Numbered from the stretch's first letter, positions 52,629-62,713 are shown. The stretch is DNA of 64,000 nucleotides from JBCFBK01 sp038562555 (GCA_038562555.1 JBCFBK010000001.1:186001-250000), one strand, 5' to 3'. Numbers and translations: made by a program. Notes: a model not told the origin generated them from the sequence alone.

Positions 52629-52665
52629 CCCCGCGAAAGCGGGAGTCTGCGGATGAAGAAATTCC
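52625..52665. repeat. CCCGC-GAAA-GCGGG palindromic repeat
   Basis: CCCGCGAAAGCGGG with flanks forms a 5-bp GC stem and a GAAA tetraloop. Similar repeats occur widely in bacterial genomes and, when read in frame, give the spurious peptide PAFAGM, as here. It sits at the 5' end of the phosphoesterase gene. Confidence 0.7.
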
Positions 52666-52745
52666 TCTTTTCGGCTAAATGAAACACTGTATTGACAATT
52701 CCGGTCCATCCTGTATCTTTTATAATCTCTTATCAGAAAATCCAA

Positions 52746-53936
52746 TCAATCATACAACAAATACTTCTTCCTCATTTCCTTATAGCGTTCCAGTTCAGAC
52801 TGCCAGCTTTCCCTGATCTGTTCTTCCGTTTGTCCGGCGATGATTTGCTTGCGCAAGGTGTCGGAGCCGGCCAGGTTTTCGAAAAAGTCAGTAAAAAATA
52901 ACTCTTTTTGATCAGATTTTTGATAAAACTCAATTAAATAATTCAGCCTGACCTGTTTTATTTCCTGAAGTTCGGCGATCGTTTTGCCCGAAAAGTCATA
53001 CCCGTAGCAGGTATCGTTTTCAAATTTCGGATGCAGGCTCAAAACCGGAATGGAAACCGGAACATAGGCATGATCCTGCGGTGTAAACCAGGGAGTGCCA
53101 AACTGCTGAAAAGGTTTCCAGGTACCCCTGCCCTCATTCACTTCAGCTCCTTCAAAGAAACAGACGATCGGATAGAGGTAGATTGATTTCATATCGGGCA
53201 AGTTGGGAGAGGGAATAACCGGCAACTGGTATTTGGTGTCGTGCGTGTAGTTTTCAACGGTGATGACTTCCAGTTCGCACTTCACGGAATCCTTCAGCCA
53301 GCCTTCGCCGTTAACCATCAGAGCATATTCGCCCAAGGTCATGCCGTGCACCACCGGCACCTGATGCAGTCCGATGAAATTGGAGAACTCCGGTTTCATG
53401 ACCGGTCCGTCCACATAATAACCCAACGGATTAGGCCGGTCAAGAACAATCACTTTAATTCCGTTCTCGGCACAGGCTTCCATCACATTGCTCATGGTCG
53501 AAACAACCGTGAAAAACCGGACGCCGATATCCTGAATGTCGAAGACCATCACATCGATTCCTTCCAGCATCTCCGGCGTGGGTTTGCGTGTTCTTCCGTA
53601 GATGGAGAAAACAGGAATACCCGTTACTGAATCGACTGAGCTCTCAATATATTCTCCCCGTTCAACAGTCCCTTTGTAGCCATGTTCAGGTGCATAGATT
53701 GCAGTAATATTGACGCTTTTTGATAACAGAAAGTCGACCAGGTGGACCGAGTCGACCACCGAAGTCTGGTTCACCACCAGGCCCACGCGTTTACCGTTCA
53801 GCAGCGGGAGGTAACTTTCGGTTCTTGAAGCACCGAGGATAAGCTCAGAGGAGTTGCTGATCTTGTTTTCCGAATGACAATTCGAAAACAAGGCTGAGAT
53901 GAATAAAAAACCAAAGATTAGTGTAAAAGGCTTCAT
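52746..53936 (-). CDS. namZ: Exo-beta-N-acetylmuramidase (NamZ family, DUF1343)
   Basis: DUF1343 proteins (Bacillus YbbC; Tannerella NamZ) remove MurNAc from the non-reducing end of peptidoglycan fragments. This one has about 396 residues and a lipobox (FLFISALFSNCHSE). Family features include GLVVNQTSVVDSVHLVDFL, YAPEHGYKGTVERGEYIESSVDSVTGIPVFSIYGRTRKPTPEMLEGIDVMVFDIQDIGVRFFT and PNPLGYYVDGPV. The start at 53936 (MKPFTLIFG) fits the signal peptide; 53984 adds 16 residues. The phosphoesterase gene is downstream. It pairs logically with the NagZ-type GH3 in the same locus. Confidence 0.9.
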   Translation of the reverse strand: MKPFTLIFGFLFISALFSNCHSENKISNSSELILGASRTESYLPLLNGKRVGLVVNQTSVVDSVHLVDFLLSKSVNITAIYAPEHGYKGTVERGEYIESSVDSVTGIPVFSIYGRTRKPTPEMLEGIDVMVFDIQDIGVRFFTVVSTMSNVMEACAENGIKVIVLDRPNPLGYYVDGPVMKPEFSNFIGLHQVPVVHGMTLGEYALMVNGEGWLKDSVKCELEVITVENYTHDTKYQLPVIPSPNLPDMKSIYLYPIVCFFEGAEVNEGRGTWKPFQQFGTPWFTPQDHAYVPVSIPVLSLHPKFENDTCYGYDFSGKTIAELQEIKQVRLNYLIEFYQKSDQKELFFTDFFENLAGSDTLRKQIIAGQTEEQIRESWQSELERYKEMRKKYLLYD

Positions 53937-53969
53937 TTGTCTGGGTAAATTAAAGGTTACGCAAAAAGA

Positions 53970-54001
53970 AAGAGGCTGCAACATGCCTGCAGCAGCCTCT
54001 T
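53970..54001 (-). terminator. Intrinsic terminator after the second SusD gene
   Basis: AAGAGGCTGC (53970-53979) is the perfect reverse complement of GCAGCCTCTT (53992-54001), followed on the minus strand by TTCTTTTTG. It lies between the SusD2 stop and the namZ start, so namZ may have its own promoter or rely on read-through. Confidence 0.85.
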
Positions 54002-54033
54002 GTTTAATACAACTATAAAGGGAAGAAGTATAT

Positions 54034-55881
54034 TTAGTTCCAGCCCGGGCTTTGCGTTAAGGTGTATCCTTTTGCCAAATACTCGTTAATTTGAGCACTT
54101 CCAACGGGAGCCAGGTATACACGATCTGTAAAAGCATCCCTGTCTGAAGCATTTTCAGGCATATAATAGCCCACCAAATCAGCCCCATTTGAACCGTCAT
54201 AAGTTACAACAGTGCCGTCTGCCTTCTTAACCTTAAGTTTACCCACTTTTCCCGATACTAACCATTGCGGAAGTTCTGTTTGTATATTGATCCATAATCC
54301 AACCAAATTATCAGGATTCGCCGTCCCATTCATGTAATCGATTTTTTTCCACCGTTTAATATCCAACAAGCGACTATGTTCAAAAACAAACTCCATCCTG
54401 CGTTCCCGTCGTATTTCCCACAATAGCGATGAAACGTCAGCATCACGGTCGGGATCGTCTGGAATAGCGGAAAGCATTAACGGAGAGGTTTTTACTACAC
54501 CCTTGGCAGTAGCCGCCGCATCCAAAGGGCGACTCCGGATAGCATTAATCGAAGCATCCAGATCCGCTTGCGTAACTGCGACTCCCCCCATGGTGGCCAG
54601 TTCTGCTTTTGCTTCCACCCAGTTCAAAACTACCTCGGCCAAACGTATTACCGGAGCATCGTTGGTATTTGTATTTGAGCCATACATCGGAGGATAGGTT
54701 CCTCCCTTATAGGTAGGACCGGTGCGGTCAATAAATTTACACGCGTATAGGAGGGTAGCGGATTCTATGACGGGAGTGCTCCAAAAAGTCGCTTCAAAAC
54801 GAGGATCTCGGGTTTTAATCATGTTCTGGATGTCAAGCTTATCAGCATTCGTAATGGCTGATGACAAGTAAGGCTTTCCGTCACTACAGATGAACGCTTT
54901 TGCCAGGGATAAATTTGCCGCCTGCGTCTGGCTTTCCGTTACGTTGGAATAAGAAGCAACATGATGAGTTACGCCCAACGCACCATCGTAATGTCTGTAT
55001 ATAATAACTTCTTTGTTATTATTTAAGTCTTGTGATCCAAACAAAGAGCGGAAATCACTCGAAAAAGAGTATTTGCCTGACGCCATCACAAGATTGGCTG
55101 AAGTCACCGCCAACTCGAGATATTTTTTTGCCTTTTCCGTATTATTCAGATGATACTTTTGCCAGGTACCTTCGAAAAGCATAAACCGGGATATAAAAGC
55201 GGCCGCGATATACCGGTTTAGATATTGAATATTACCGTCTGATAAACGCATGTTCGCCAATACAAAGACGAAATCATCATAAACCTTATCCATAACCAGC
55301 GTCCGGTCATCTCTATCCTTATAGAGAAGATCAAGCTCATCATCGCCGACCGTTCGGTCATAGTAGGGAACATTTCCAAATACATTGACGAGCCGGCTGT
55401 ATTCGAATCCCCTGAAAAAGCGGGCCACCGCACTCCAATGCTGGTATTCGGCGTCGGAAAGATGAACACCTTTCATTGCTTCTATTCTTTCAAGGAACAA
55501 ATTGGATTTTCTCACCCATGCAAAGTTCCAGGTAGGCCCTGCATATTTTTCTTCCCACGGAGAAGCCGAACCGCTGGCATCAATCTCTCGGGTTGAAGAC
55601 CTGGAAGCAGGAGCCTGAGTCTCAAAACTGGATTGTTTACCTGATGATGCAAAATCATCTGCAAAATTATAACCCCTTAAAGGAGCATAGTTGGTTCCCC
55701 ACAAAGTATTATACCCAGAAAAATAATTCGTATAAAATCCATTTGCGAACAAGCGCAAATTGTTCTCACTTGTCCAATAAGTCTCATCATTCATCTCTGT
55801 TAGCGGAGGCCTGTCGAGAAAATCATCACAGCCCAAAAATATCAGAGACATCACGAGCAAAATTAAATTATTTTTTTTCAT
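54034..55881 (-). CDS. SusD/RagB-family nutrient-binding lipoprotein (pair 2)
   Basis: Surface lipoprotein of 615 residues. The signal and lipobox are LILLVMSLIFLGCDDFLDRPPLTEMND, the classic SusD start. The helical core has family features (YQHWSAVARFFRGFEYSRLVNVFGNVPYYDR; NDAPVIRLAEVVLNWVEAKAELA; LLWEIRRERRMEFVFEHSRLLDIKRWK). It is of the main SusD/RagB type and differs from the pair 1 protein, which suggests another ligand. It begins 12 nt after the SusC2 stop. Confidence 0.93.
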   Translation of the reverse strand: MKKNNLILLVMSLIFLGCDDFLDRPPLTEMNDETYWTSENNLRLFANGFYTNYFSGYNTLWGTNYAPLRGYNFADDFASSGKQSSFETQAPASRSSTREIDASGSASPWEEKYAGPTWNFAWVRKSNLFLERIEAMKGVHLSDAEYQHWSAVARFFRGFEYSRLVNVFGNVPYYDRTVGDDELDLLYKDRDDRTLVMDKVYDDFVFVLANMRLSDGNIQYLNRYIAAAFISRFMLFEGTWQKYHLNNTEKAKKYLELAVTSANLVMASGKYSFSSDFRSLFGSQDLNNNKEVIIYRHYDGALGVTHHVASYSNVTESQTQAANLSLAKAFICSDGKPYLSSAITNADKLDIQNMIKTRDPRFEATFWSTPVIESATLLYACKFIDRTGPTYKGGTYPPMYGSNTNTNDAPVIRLAEVVLNWVEAKAELATMGGVAVTQADLDASINAIRSRPLDAAATAKGVVKTSPLMLSAIPDDPDRDADVSSLLWEIRRERRMEFVFEHSRLLDIKRWKKIDYMNGTANPDNLVGLWINIQTELPQWLVSGKVGKLKVKKADGTVVTYDGSNGADLVGYYMPENASDRDAFTDRVYLAPVGSAQINEYLAKGYTLTQSPGWN

Positions 55882-55893
55882 TGTCTTTTCAAT

Positions 55894-58800
55894 TTAGAAG
55901 TTTAACTGAACCCCCACGGAGGCACTTTTGAATGTCGGGACACCAACTCCGGTGCGGCTTGAATTATAGTTGGTCTCATTCCACATGGAATAACCTGCAA
56001 CCTCCTCAGGATCGATCGGAAGATCACGGAGATGATCAAACGTAAAGAAATTTTCCAGGGAAGCGTAAATGCGCAATCGGTTGATGTAGAATCTCTTCGA
56101 AACATGTGCAGGCAAGGTATAACCAAAAGTGATATTCTTTATCCGCATATAGGCCATATTCAGTAAATATCTGGTTTGAACTTGCATATTATATGCCGTG
56201 TTGCTACCCGCCAAATTAAAAGGGGCGGGATAGAAAGCATCAGGCCGGTCTTCTTTCCAGAAATTGCCTGCTATGGCTTTCGGCATTGCTCCGTCGGAAG
56301 AGTTAAAGCCAGGGATTGCCAGAAACCCGTTTCCCCACATATCTCGTTTTCCTACACCCTGGATAAAAACAGATGCATCAAATCCTTCATAGTCTGCTCC
56401 CACCCTTAAGCTGTATTCATAACGTGGTGTGCTATTACCAATAATCTTCAAATCGCCATGGTCAGGCTTTCCCTCTGCATCCTTAACCAACCGGTGTCCG
56501 TCATTAATTATTCCATCACCGTTTAAATCTTTGAATTTAACGTCCCCCGGACCAAACTTAAAATCCCCTCCTTGAATTTTCCCCTGGGTCGCCGCTTCAG
56601 GGTCAGATAATTTGTATACTGTATATCCGTCCGAAGAAGTGACAGAGATTAACTTATTGCTGCCATCATACTCGAAATCTTCTTTCTGATATAATCGGTC
56701 AGTCTCATAACCCCAGATTTCCCCGTATTTCTGACCTGCATACCATTTTGTGTTCGTAAATACGTATGGATCGGGAACAACATAGCTTGTCCCATACTTT
56801 GTTATCTCGGTCAACGCATCTGCCAAAGTGGCTACAACGTTAATTCTAAGGCCATTATCAAAAACATGATTATAGTCGATCTGAATTTCCACTCCATTTG
56901 TCCTCAAAAAGCCCAAATTACTCTTTGGTGCAATCGTACCATAAGTTGGCGGAACCCCTTCCTGAGGAACAATCATATCTTCCGTGTCCCTTCTGAACCA
57001 ATCAAATGTAAGGCTGAGGGTATTATCGAAAAGGCCCAGATCAACTCCCAAATCAAGCGTCGTGATATTTTGCCAGGTGACAGATTGAGAAACAGCGGCA
57101 GGAGTACCAAATTGATACTGTTTGGCTCCTGATAGTAACCAAGTATTGAAAGAACCGGACATTGTAGGAATATATAAATCATTGTCAACGGTCTGATCGC
57201 CAATTGAACCCCATGATCCTCTCAGTTTTAACATACTAATTACCCGATTGCTCCAATCCATCCATTTTTCTTCACTTACGCGCCAACCCGCGGAGAATGA
57301 GGGAAACCACCGCCATTGAAGATCGGACGGGAATTTCGAACTGCCGTCATACCTCAAATTCCCTTCGAGCAGGTATTTTTCCTTAAAATTATAGTTGACA
57401 CGACCAAAAAATCCAAGTTGAGATTCCCATTCTTCACCTCCACTTGCCGTTTGCACTCCTGTCGCCAAGTCAAATTGTGGGTTGCTATAATCCACCAATT
57501 GCGTAACCTGCGACCAGTTATATGCATTTTTATAACCAACTTTATTTATACCCATCATAAAATTGAACTGATGAATATCATTTATATCCAGATCATAGGT
57601 TGTATTAATGGTTAAGGTATTCCACTGATCATTTTTTGAATACCTGTAAACATGATCGGGATTACTTCCAGCACCTGTGTAAGTTTCATAATTTAATTTG
57701 TAAGCGGGCATTGCGCCCTGGGTTGATGCCGGAACAACTTCTCCCGCATCATTTACATAAAGCCGGTTTCCATTTTCATCATTTTTGACAATCGCTGCCG
57801 CCCAGGTGTTGCGGGCAGTAAAACGTGTACCCGGCCTCTTGGTAATATATTCCTGATTGGCGTGCGTATAATCGAAATTAATTTTCCAGTCTTTTAACGG
57901 AGTGATCGTAAATCCTCCATTAAAACTACCGTAATTGGTTTCCTGAAAGGCAGTATTTGCCTGAGCCAGCTCAGAAGCGGGGCTTCTGAGTATATCTCCA
58001 TCTTCGGTTGTCCAGGGATAAGTTGGTCCCCAACGGTACATATATAGCCAGGGATCTGCTGTTGTTGAATTAGTTGCATAAGCGTACCGCTTTATTCGTT
58101 TCGAATACATGGAGCCAGTATGAATTTTAAACCAGTCGTTTACCTGCGTACCTAAACGGATTGAAGTATTGTAGCGCTTAAAATCGTCTTTCTTTGAGGG
58201 TTTTATGATCCCGGTTTGATCAAGGTATCCAAAACTGATGTTATAGTCAGTTTTACCAGTCATACCATTTATAGAAAGGTTATGCGTTTGGGTAGGCGTC
58301 CACTCCTTGATCATGTAGTCATATGGATCATAGGTTCTCAAGCCGATTTTTCTATTATCCGCGTCAACATACCAATCGCGTCCATATAACATAGGATCAT
58401 TTGGTTTTACAATGCCGCCCCAGTCCTTCTCCCACTCCCGGGCTTTCTCGTATCCTTCACGGGTCACATACCAGAAAGCTCCCGCAACCGCTTTACCGAC
58501 TCGTTCGGCTGCAAGTATCGAGTATTCCAGGGCATCAACACCCCCCATATCCATTTTCTTGGAGATATTCTGAAATGAGAGGTTCCCGGAATAAGAAACG
58601 TTAATACTCTCTTTATTAGCCCCTTTCTTCGTAGTAATGAGAATAACCCCAAATGCGGCTTTCGCTCCGTATATCGATGCAGAAGCGGCGTCTTTCAACA
58701 CTGAAATAGACTCAATGTCATCCGGATTTACCAATTGAATGGACGGGATCTCAACATTGTCGAGCAAAATTAATGGCTTCGATTTTCCTTCGATAGAACC

Positions 58801-59307
58801 AAATTGACCACGTATTTTTAACAGCGGATCTGAGCCAATTTCACCACTGGGCACCACGACATTAAGTCCCGGGGTTACTCCCTGAAGACCGCGGCCAACA
58901 TCTGCGATAGGCCTTGATTCCAGCACTTTCGTGTCGACCGAAGCCACGGCTCCCGTCAGATTTTCCTTTTTCTGAGTACCGTAGCCAACCACCACTAGTT
59001 CACTCATTTCGACCACCGACGATTTCATCTTGACATGGATAGTCGTGGCATTTCCTACCACAACTTCCTGCGGCACCATGCCTACGAAGCTGATCTTTAA
59101 AGTTGCACCGGAACCGACCGAAAGTGTGAACTCACCGTCTGCATTTGTGACCGTACCAGCGTTTGTTCCTTTTTCCACAATCGAAACTCCGGGTAGAGGT
59201 TCACCGGAAGACTCTTCCGTAACAAGCCCGGAAATAGTCCGCCGTTGTGCCATGACCGGCGGAACGATCAGGCACCAGAGTAAAATAAGTAATAATCCTT
59301 TTTTCAT
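55894..59307 (-). CDS. SusC/RagA-family TonB-linked outer-membrane transporter (pair 2)
   Basis: TonB-dependent transporter of about 1137 residues. It has a signal peptide (MKKGLLLILLWCLIVPPVMAQ), a CarboxypepD_reg-like domain (about 20-100), the SusC box-like VVGYGTQKKENLTGAVASVD, a plug with PLILLDNVEIPSIQLVNPDDIESISVLKDAASASIYGAKAAFGVILITTKKG, and a barrel ending SASVGVQLNF. The start at 59307 gives the signal peptide; 59337 adds ten residues. A perfect palindrome lies 43 nt upstream. It heads the transcript that includes SusD2. Confidence 0.95.
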   Translation of the reverse strand: MKKGLLLILLWCLIVPPVMAQRRTISGLVTEESSGEPLPGVSIVEKGTNAGTVTNADGEFTLSVGSGATLKISFVGMVPQEVVVGNATTIHVKMKSSVVEMSELVVVGYGTQKKENLTGAVASVDTKVLESRPIADVGRGLQGVTPGLNVVVPSGEIGSDPLLKIRGQFGSIEGKSKPLILLDNVEIPSIQLVNPDDIESISVLKDAASASIYGAKAAFGVILITTKKGANKESINVSYSGNLSFQNISKKMDMGGVDALEYSILAAERVGKAVAGAFWYVTREGYEKAREWEKDWGGIVKPNDPMLYGRDWYVDADNRKIGLRTYDPYDYMIKEWTPTQTHNLSINGMTGKTDYNISFGYLDQTGIIKPSKKDDFKRYNTSIRLGTQVNDWFKIHTGSMYSKRIKRYAYATNSTTADPWLYMYRWGPTYPWTTEDGDILRSPASELAQANTAFQETNYGSFNGGFTITPLKDWKINFDYTHANQEYITKRPGTRFTARNTWAAAIVKNDENGNRLYVNDAGEVVPASTQGAMPAYKLNYETYTGAGSNPDHVYRYSKNDQWNTLTINTTYDLDINDIHQFNFMMGINKVGYKNAYNWSQVTQLVDYSNPQFDLATGVQTASGGEEWESQLGFFGRVNYNFKEKYLLEGNLRYDGSSKFPSDLQWRWFPSFSAGWRVSEEKWMDWSNRVISMLKLRGSWGSIGDQTVDNDLYIPTMSGSFNTWLLSGAKQYQFGTPAAVSQSVTWQNITTLDLGVDLGLFDNTLSLTFDWFRRDTEDMIVPQEGVPPTYGTIAPKSNLGFLRTNGVEIQIDYNHVFDNGLRINVVATLADALTEITKYGTSYVVPDPYVFTNTKWYAGQKYGEIWGYETDRLYQKEDFEYDGSNKLISVTSSDGYTVYKLSDPEAATQGKIQGGDFKFGPGDVKFKDLNGDGIINDGHRLVKDAEGKPDHGDLKIIGNSTPRYEYSLRVGADYEGFDASVFIQGVGKRDMWGNGFLAIPGFNSSDGAMPKAIAGNFWKEDRPDAFYPAPFNLAGSNTAYNMQVQTRYLLNMAYMRIKNITFGYTLPAHVSKRFYINRLRIYASLENFFTFDHLRDLPIDPEEVAGYSMWNETNYNSSRTGVGVPTFKSASVGVQLNF

Positions 59308-59700
59308 AATAGAGAGATTTTGGGAAAGTTTAATCAATAAAATTTGTCAGTATGACAGAATATGTCATACAAGTATTCTCAATTTTATATGGCGTTCATT
59401 GGCTGAAGGTTTTCATTTGTTTTTCAATATCTTTAAGGGGCCGTTCACCTACTTGCTTCTAAATCAATATGATTTACATGCAAACGCTTATTCAGCAAGA
59501 ATAAAACTCGAAAAAGATCATTTTTTCGTCGAACTCATCTCCAATAAGTCAGCAACTAAGTTATGAAATTTTTTTAAGCAGTAACATGTATTACATCTTA
59601 TTTTTTGCAAATAAAATTTTTCACTTTTATCTATCCTGTGTTCCGGTTAAGATCAGACTGAAATTTCCGGTTTATTGGGGAGGGAAAATGCGATTCCTCG
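59308..59700. other. Regulatory gap between SusC2 and the GH3 gene
   Basis: The 393 nt hold no gene. They contain the palindrome at 59350-59370 and, near 59510-59530, a weaker inverted repeat (CGAAAAA ... TTTTTCG). Confidence 0.6.
59350..59370. promoter_or_regulatory. Perfect 8-5-8 palindrome upstream of the SusC2 gene
   Basis: GTATGACA and TGTCATAC are exact reverse complements separated by GAATA. The site is 43 nt before the SusC2 start, where an operator would be expected. A single half-site, TGTCATA, occurs at 50620-50626 upstream of the SusC1 gene. The binding regulator is not in the window. Confidence 0.65.
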
Positions 59701-62700
59701 TCATTTTTTTGCCTGCCCTTTTTGTGCTTCCTCATAAAGCACCTGAAGGATGTTTGTCCGCACGTTCAGCTCGCCAAGTTTGTTATTATCACGGGTCGGA
59801 TATACCCGGTTACTGAGAAAGATATAAGTAAGCTGATAAACCGGATCGATCCATACAAATGTTCCGGTAAAGCCTGAATGTCCGAAACTTTCAGGACTGG
59901 CACCCGGACAGGGATAGCTCTTAACCGGGTCAACCTCAGCATTATTAATCAGTGGCTTATCGAAAATAAGTCCGCGACGGTTATGGTCCTGAGGAAACTG
60001 AACGCGGGTAAATTCTTTCATGCTTGCTTCGCTCACATATTGTTTTCCTCCGTAGGCACCCATTTGAAGATAAAGCTGCATTAACTTGCCAAGATCATTG
60101 GCCGAAGCAAAAAGGCCTGCATTTCCTGAAACTCCGCCCAGGATGGCGGCCGACTCGTCATGAACGGTGCCCTGAACCAATTGATGACGGTAATACCGGT
60201 CATCTTCGGTCGGGACAATGCGATCGCGGGAAAACCGATCGAGCGGATTATAAGTCAATGCATCTGCTCCCAACGGTCGATAGAACTCAGCTTCAACATA
60301 CTGTTTAAAATCTGTTCCCGAAATATCCTTAACGATCTGAGGGGTGATCACCAGGGGCAGGTCACTGTAAACATATTGACCGCGGGTCTTCAAAGGAGTC
60401 TTCCGGATTTCCCGGTTCACTTTTTTCAGGAATTTTTCGTTCAAATACATGCCGGGCGCCACACACAGGGAATGTTTTTCATCAGCCTGAGGGACATACC
60501 ATCTGGGAGACAGCCCGCCATCTTTCAGCGTCTTCTTCCAGAAGCCGATAAACGGCACCAGCCCCGACTGATGGGCATACAACTCCCTGATGGTGATATC
60601 CTCTTTATCAGACCAGTGAAACAGCCGCTTCTTCCAATCCGTCAGATAGACCGAAACCGGCTGATCCGGATCGACCTTTCCTTCATCATACAATTTCAGG
60701 ATCCCGGGCAACCCGCCGCTCACTTTGGTCACCGAAGCCAGATCGTACAAATCGTCTGTCCGGCTGGGCACACGCTGTTCAAACGTATGGTAGCCATAGG
60801 CCTTCTGAAAAACAACCTTGCCGTCTTTGGCAACAAAAATATTACAGCCGGGCATCGCCTTTTTGGCCAACGCATCCTCAACAATGGAATCTATTTTTGC
60901 CCTAAGGGTGAATGAATTCATTCCCGCTTCTTCCGGAATGGTATACTTCAAACGGACCGGTTTTTCAATTGAAAATCCATCTCCTGCCGTATAATACTGA
61001 CCGATGCTGACGGGTAGTTTTCCGGCGGCTCCAATACCACCGAAAATCAGTTGAGCCGCCAGCTCCTGAACCAGCCGATCGTTCTGATAAGCCATGATCA
61101 AACCCGCCGGTTTACTGAAATCAGAAACTTCAGCCAGCGCATAGGGACTTGAAAAGAAAACTTCAATCGCGGTTTTCTCAGTACCCAGGTAATGAAGTAA
61201 ATTTTCGATATGACCGGTGATGCCATAGGCCCGTTCGGGTTTTGTCCGTTGCATATTCCCGACCTGCATCGACTTCCGGGTCTTGCTTTCATAAAGGTGA
61301 AACCCGGCTATGACCATGTTGTACTTTTTCAACTGCTCTTTCACTCCGGCGAGTTCCGCGGCAGAAAAATTTTCAGGCAAATTGAAATTGTCCGTCTTCA
61401 TGTAATTTCCCAGCATTTGCTGGAAAGGCGTCACCTCTTCTTCGCCTACCGAGACACAGGCCACTTTCAGGGTATCCAGGGTCATGAGTGGAATGAGTTT
61501 ATTTTGATTCTCCAGTAAAGTCAGGGAGGCTTCGATTATTTCCCGCTTTGTCAGTTCAACCTGCGGTGTATTCAGATCGTCCATTAACCCATGAAGCGAT
61601 ACGGGCTTCGACCGATTCAAACCTGCCAGGTATTTGGCTGCCAGCACCCGCCTGCATTTTAAACCGATCTCTTCCCAGGAAAGCTCCTTGTTCTCCAGGG
61701 CGTTCCGGATGGCTTCCACCGCCGTATCCACATCCGCCGGAAATTCAACCACATCATTCCCGGCTTTAAGCGCCATGACCTCGATTTCGCCAGGCTTGCC
61801 GGACATGGACGCTCCGGCCATATTCATGGCGTCGGTCACGATCAAACCTGTGTAACGCCATTGATCTCTTACAATTCCCTGGATAATCCCTGAAGAAAGA
61901 CTGGCGGGAACAGGGTTTTCCGGATCCAGGGCCGGGACGCTCAAATGAGCGGTCATCAAGCCGCCGATGCCTTGTGCCGCAAGTTGATGAAAAGGGTATA
62001 ATTCAGTTGAATCCAGCCGCTCACGCGACCATGGGACTTGCGGGAGGGTGAGGTGTGAATCGGTTTGGGTATCGCCATGACCGGGAAAATGCTTTGCCAC
62101 TGCGATAATGCCATTTTCCTGAAGACCCTGCATATAGGCCAGAGCAAATTCGGTTACCGGTTTTGCCGATTCCCCGAACGAGCGCATTCCGATAACGGGA
62201 TTCAGTGATTGGGTATTGATATCGGCGACAGGCCCGAGGCTGATGTGAACGCCCAGGCGCTTCATCTGCCCGGCCATCGCAGCAGTTGCCTCTTTAATCA
62301 GGCCGGTATTCCCCGAAGCTCCCATCATCATCTGATAAGGGAAAGAGGTGACTCCCGGAAGACGCATGCCCACTCCCCATTCGGCATCCATGGCAATCAA
62401 TACCGGGGTTTTCGCCAATGATTGGTACAGATTGGTCAGTCGCGCCTGCCGTTCCGGATCCCCTGAGAAAAAGATCACTCCTCCGAGGTTATATTTTTTG
62501 ATCTGTCCGGCCAGTTTGAATTGACCAGTCAGGTTCTCATCCGCAGCGGCGTATGCCCAAACCAGCTGCCCAATCCGCTGATCAGGCGTGAGCGAATGAT
62601 AAACGGAGTCGACCCAGGGATGTTCCAGAAACTTCCCGGGGTCGAACTGGGCCCGGCTAATGTTCACCGAGGCAGTCAATATCAATACGATGGAAAAGAG

Positions 62701-62709
62701 TTTTGTCAT
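59701..62709 (-). CDS. NagZ-type GH3 beta-N-acetylglucosaminidase fused to a beta-lactamase-like serine hydrolase
   Basis: An exported protein of 1002 residues with a signal peptide (LFSIVLILTASVNISRAQ). The GH3 barrel (about 30-365) carries the NagZ signature at 206-219 (KHFPGHGDTQTDSH), with the His-Asp general acid/base, and the nucleophile D293 (LIVTDAMNM). A GH3 C-terminal domain follows (about 385-575), then a class C beta-lactamase/transpeptidase-like domain (about 600-1000) with SVTK at 659-662 and YSD as the second motif. In Bacillus the equivalent YbbD and YbbE are separate genes beside NamZ. It likely releases GlcNAc from NamZ products. The hydrolase domain may be an esterase or amidase; its activity is not known. 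Confidence 0.92.
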   Translation of the reverse strand: MTKLFSIVLILTASVNISRAQFDPGKFLEHPWVDSVYHSLTPDQRIGQLVWAYAAADENLTGQFKLAGQIKKYNLGGVIFFSGDPERQARLTNLYQSLAKTPVLIAMDAEWGVGMRLPGVTSFPYQMMMGASGNTGLIKEATAAMAGQMKRLGVHISLGPVADINTQSLNPVIGMRSFGESAKPVTEFALAYMQGLQENGIIAVAKHFPGHGDTQTDSHLTLPQVPWSRERLDSTELYPFHQLAAQGIGGLMTAHLSVPALDPENPVPASLSSGIIQGIVRDQWRYTGLIVTDAMNMAGASMSGKPGEIEVMALKAGNDVVEFPADVDTAVEAIRNALENKELSWEEIGLKCRRVLAAKYLAGLNRSKPVSLHGLMDDLNTPQVELTKREIIEASLTLLENQNKLIPLMTLDTLKVACVSVGEEEVTPFQQMLGNYMKTDNFNLPENFSAAELAGVKEQLKKYNMVIAGFHLYESKTRKSMQVGNMQRTKPERAYGITGHIENLLHYLGTEKTAIEVFFSSPYALAEVSDFSKPAGLIMAYQNDRLVQELAAQLIFGGIGAAGKLPVSIGQYYTAGDGFSIEKPVRLKYTIPEEAGMNSFTLRAKIDSIVEDALAKKAMPGCNIFVAKDGKVVFQKAYGYHTFEQRVPSRTDDLYDLASVTKVSGGLPGILKLYDEGKVDPDQPVSVYLTDWKKRLFHWSDKEDITIRELYAHQSGLVPFIGFWKKTLKDGGLSPRWYVPQADEKHSLCVAPGMYLNEKFLKKVNREIRKTPLKTRGQYVYSDLPLVITPQIVKDISGTDFKQYVEAEFYRPLGADALTYNPLDRFSRDRIVPTEDDRYYRHQLVQGTVHDESAAILGGVSGNAGLFASANDLGKLMQLYLQMGAYGGKQYVSEASMKEFTRVQFPQDHNRRGLIFDKPLINNAEVDPVKSYPCPGASPESFGHSGFTGTFVWIDPVYQLTYIFLSNRVYPTRDNNKLGELNVRTNILQVLYEEAQKGQAKK

Positions 62710-62713
62710 AATA

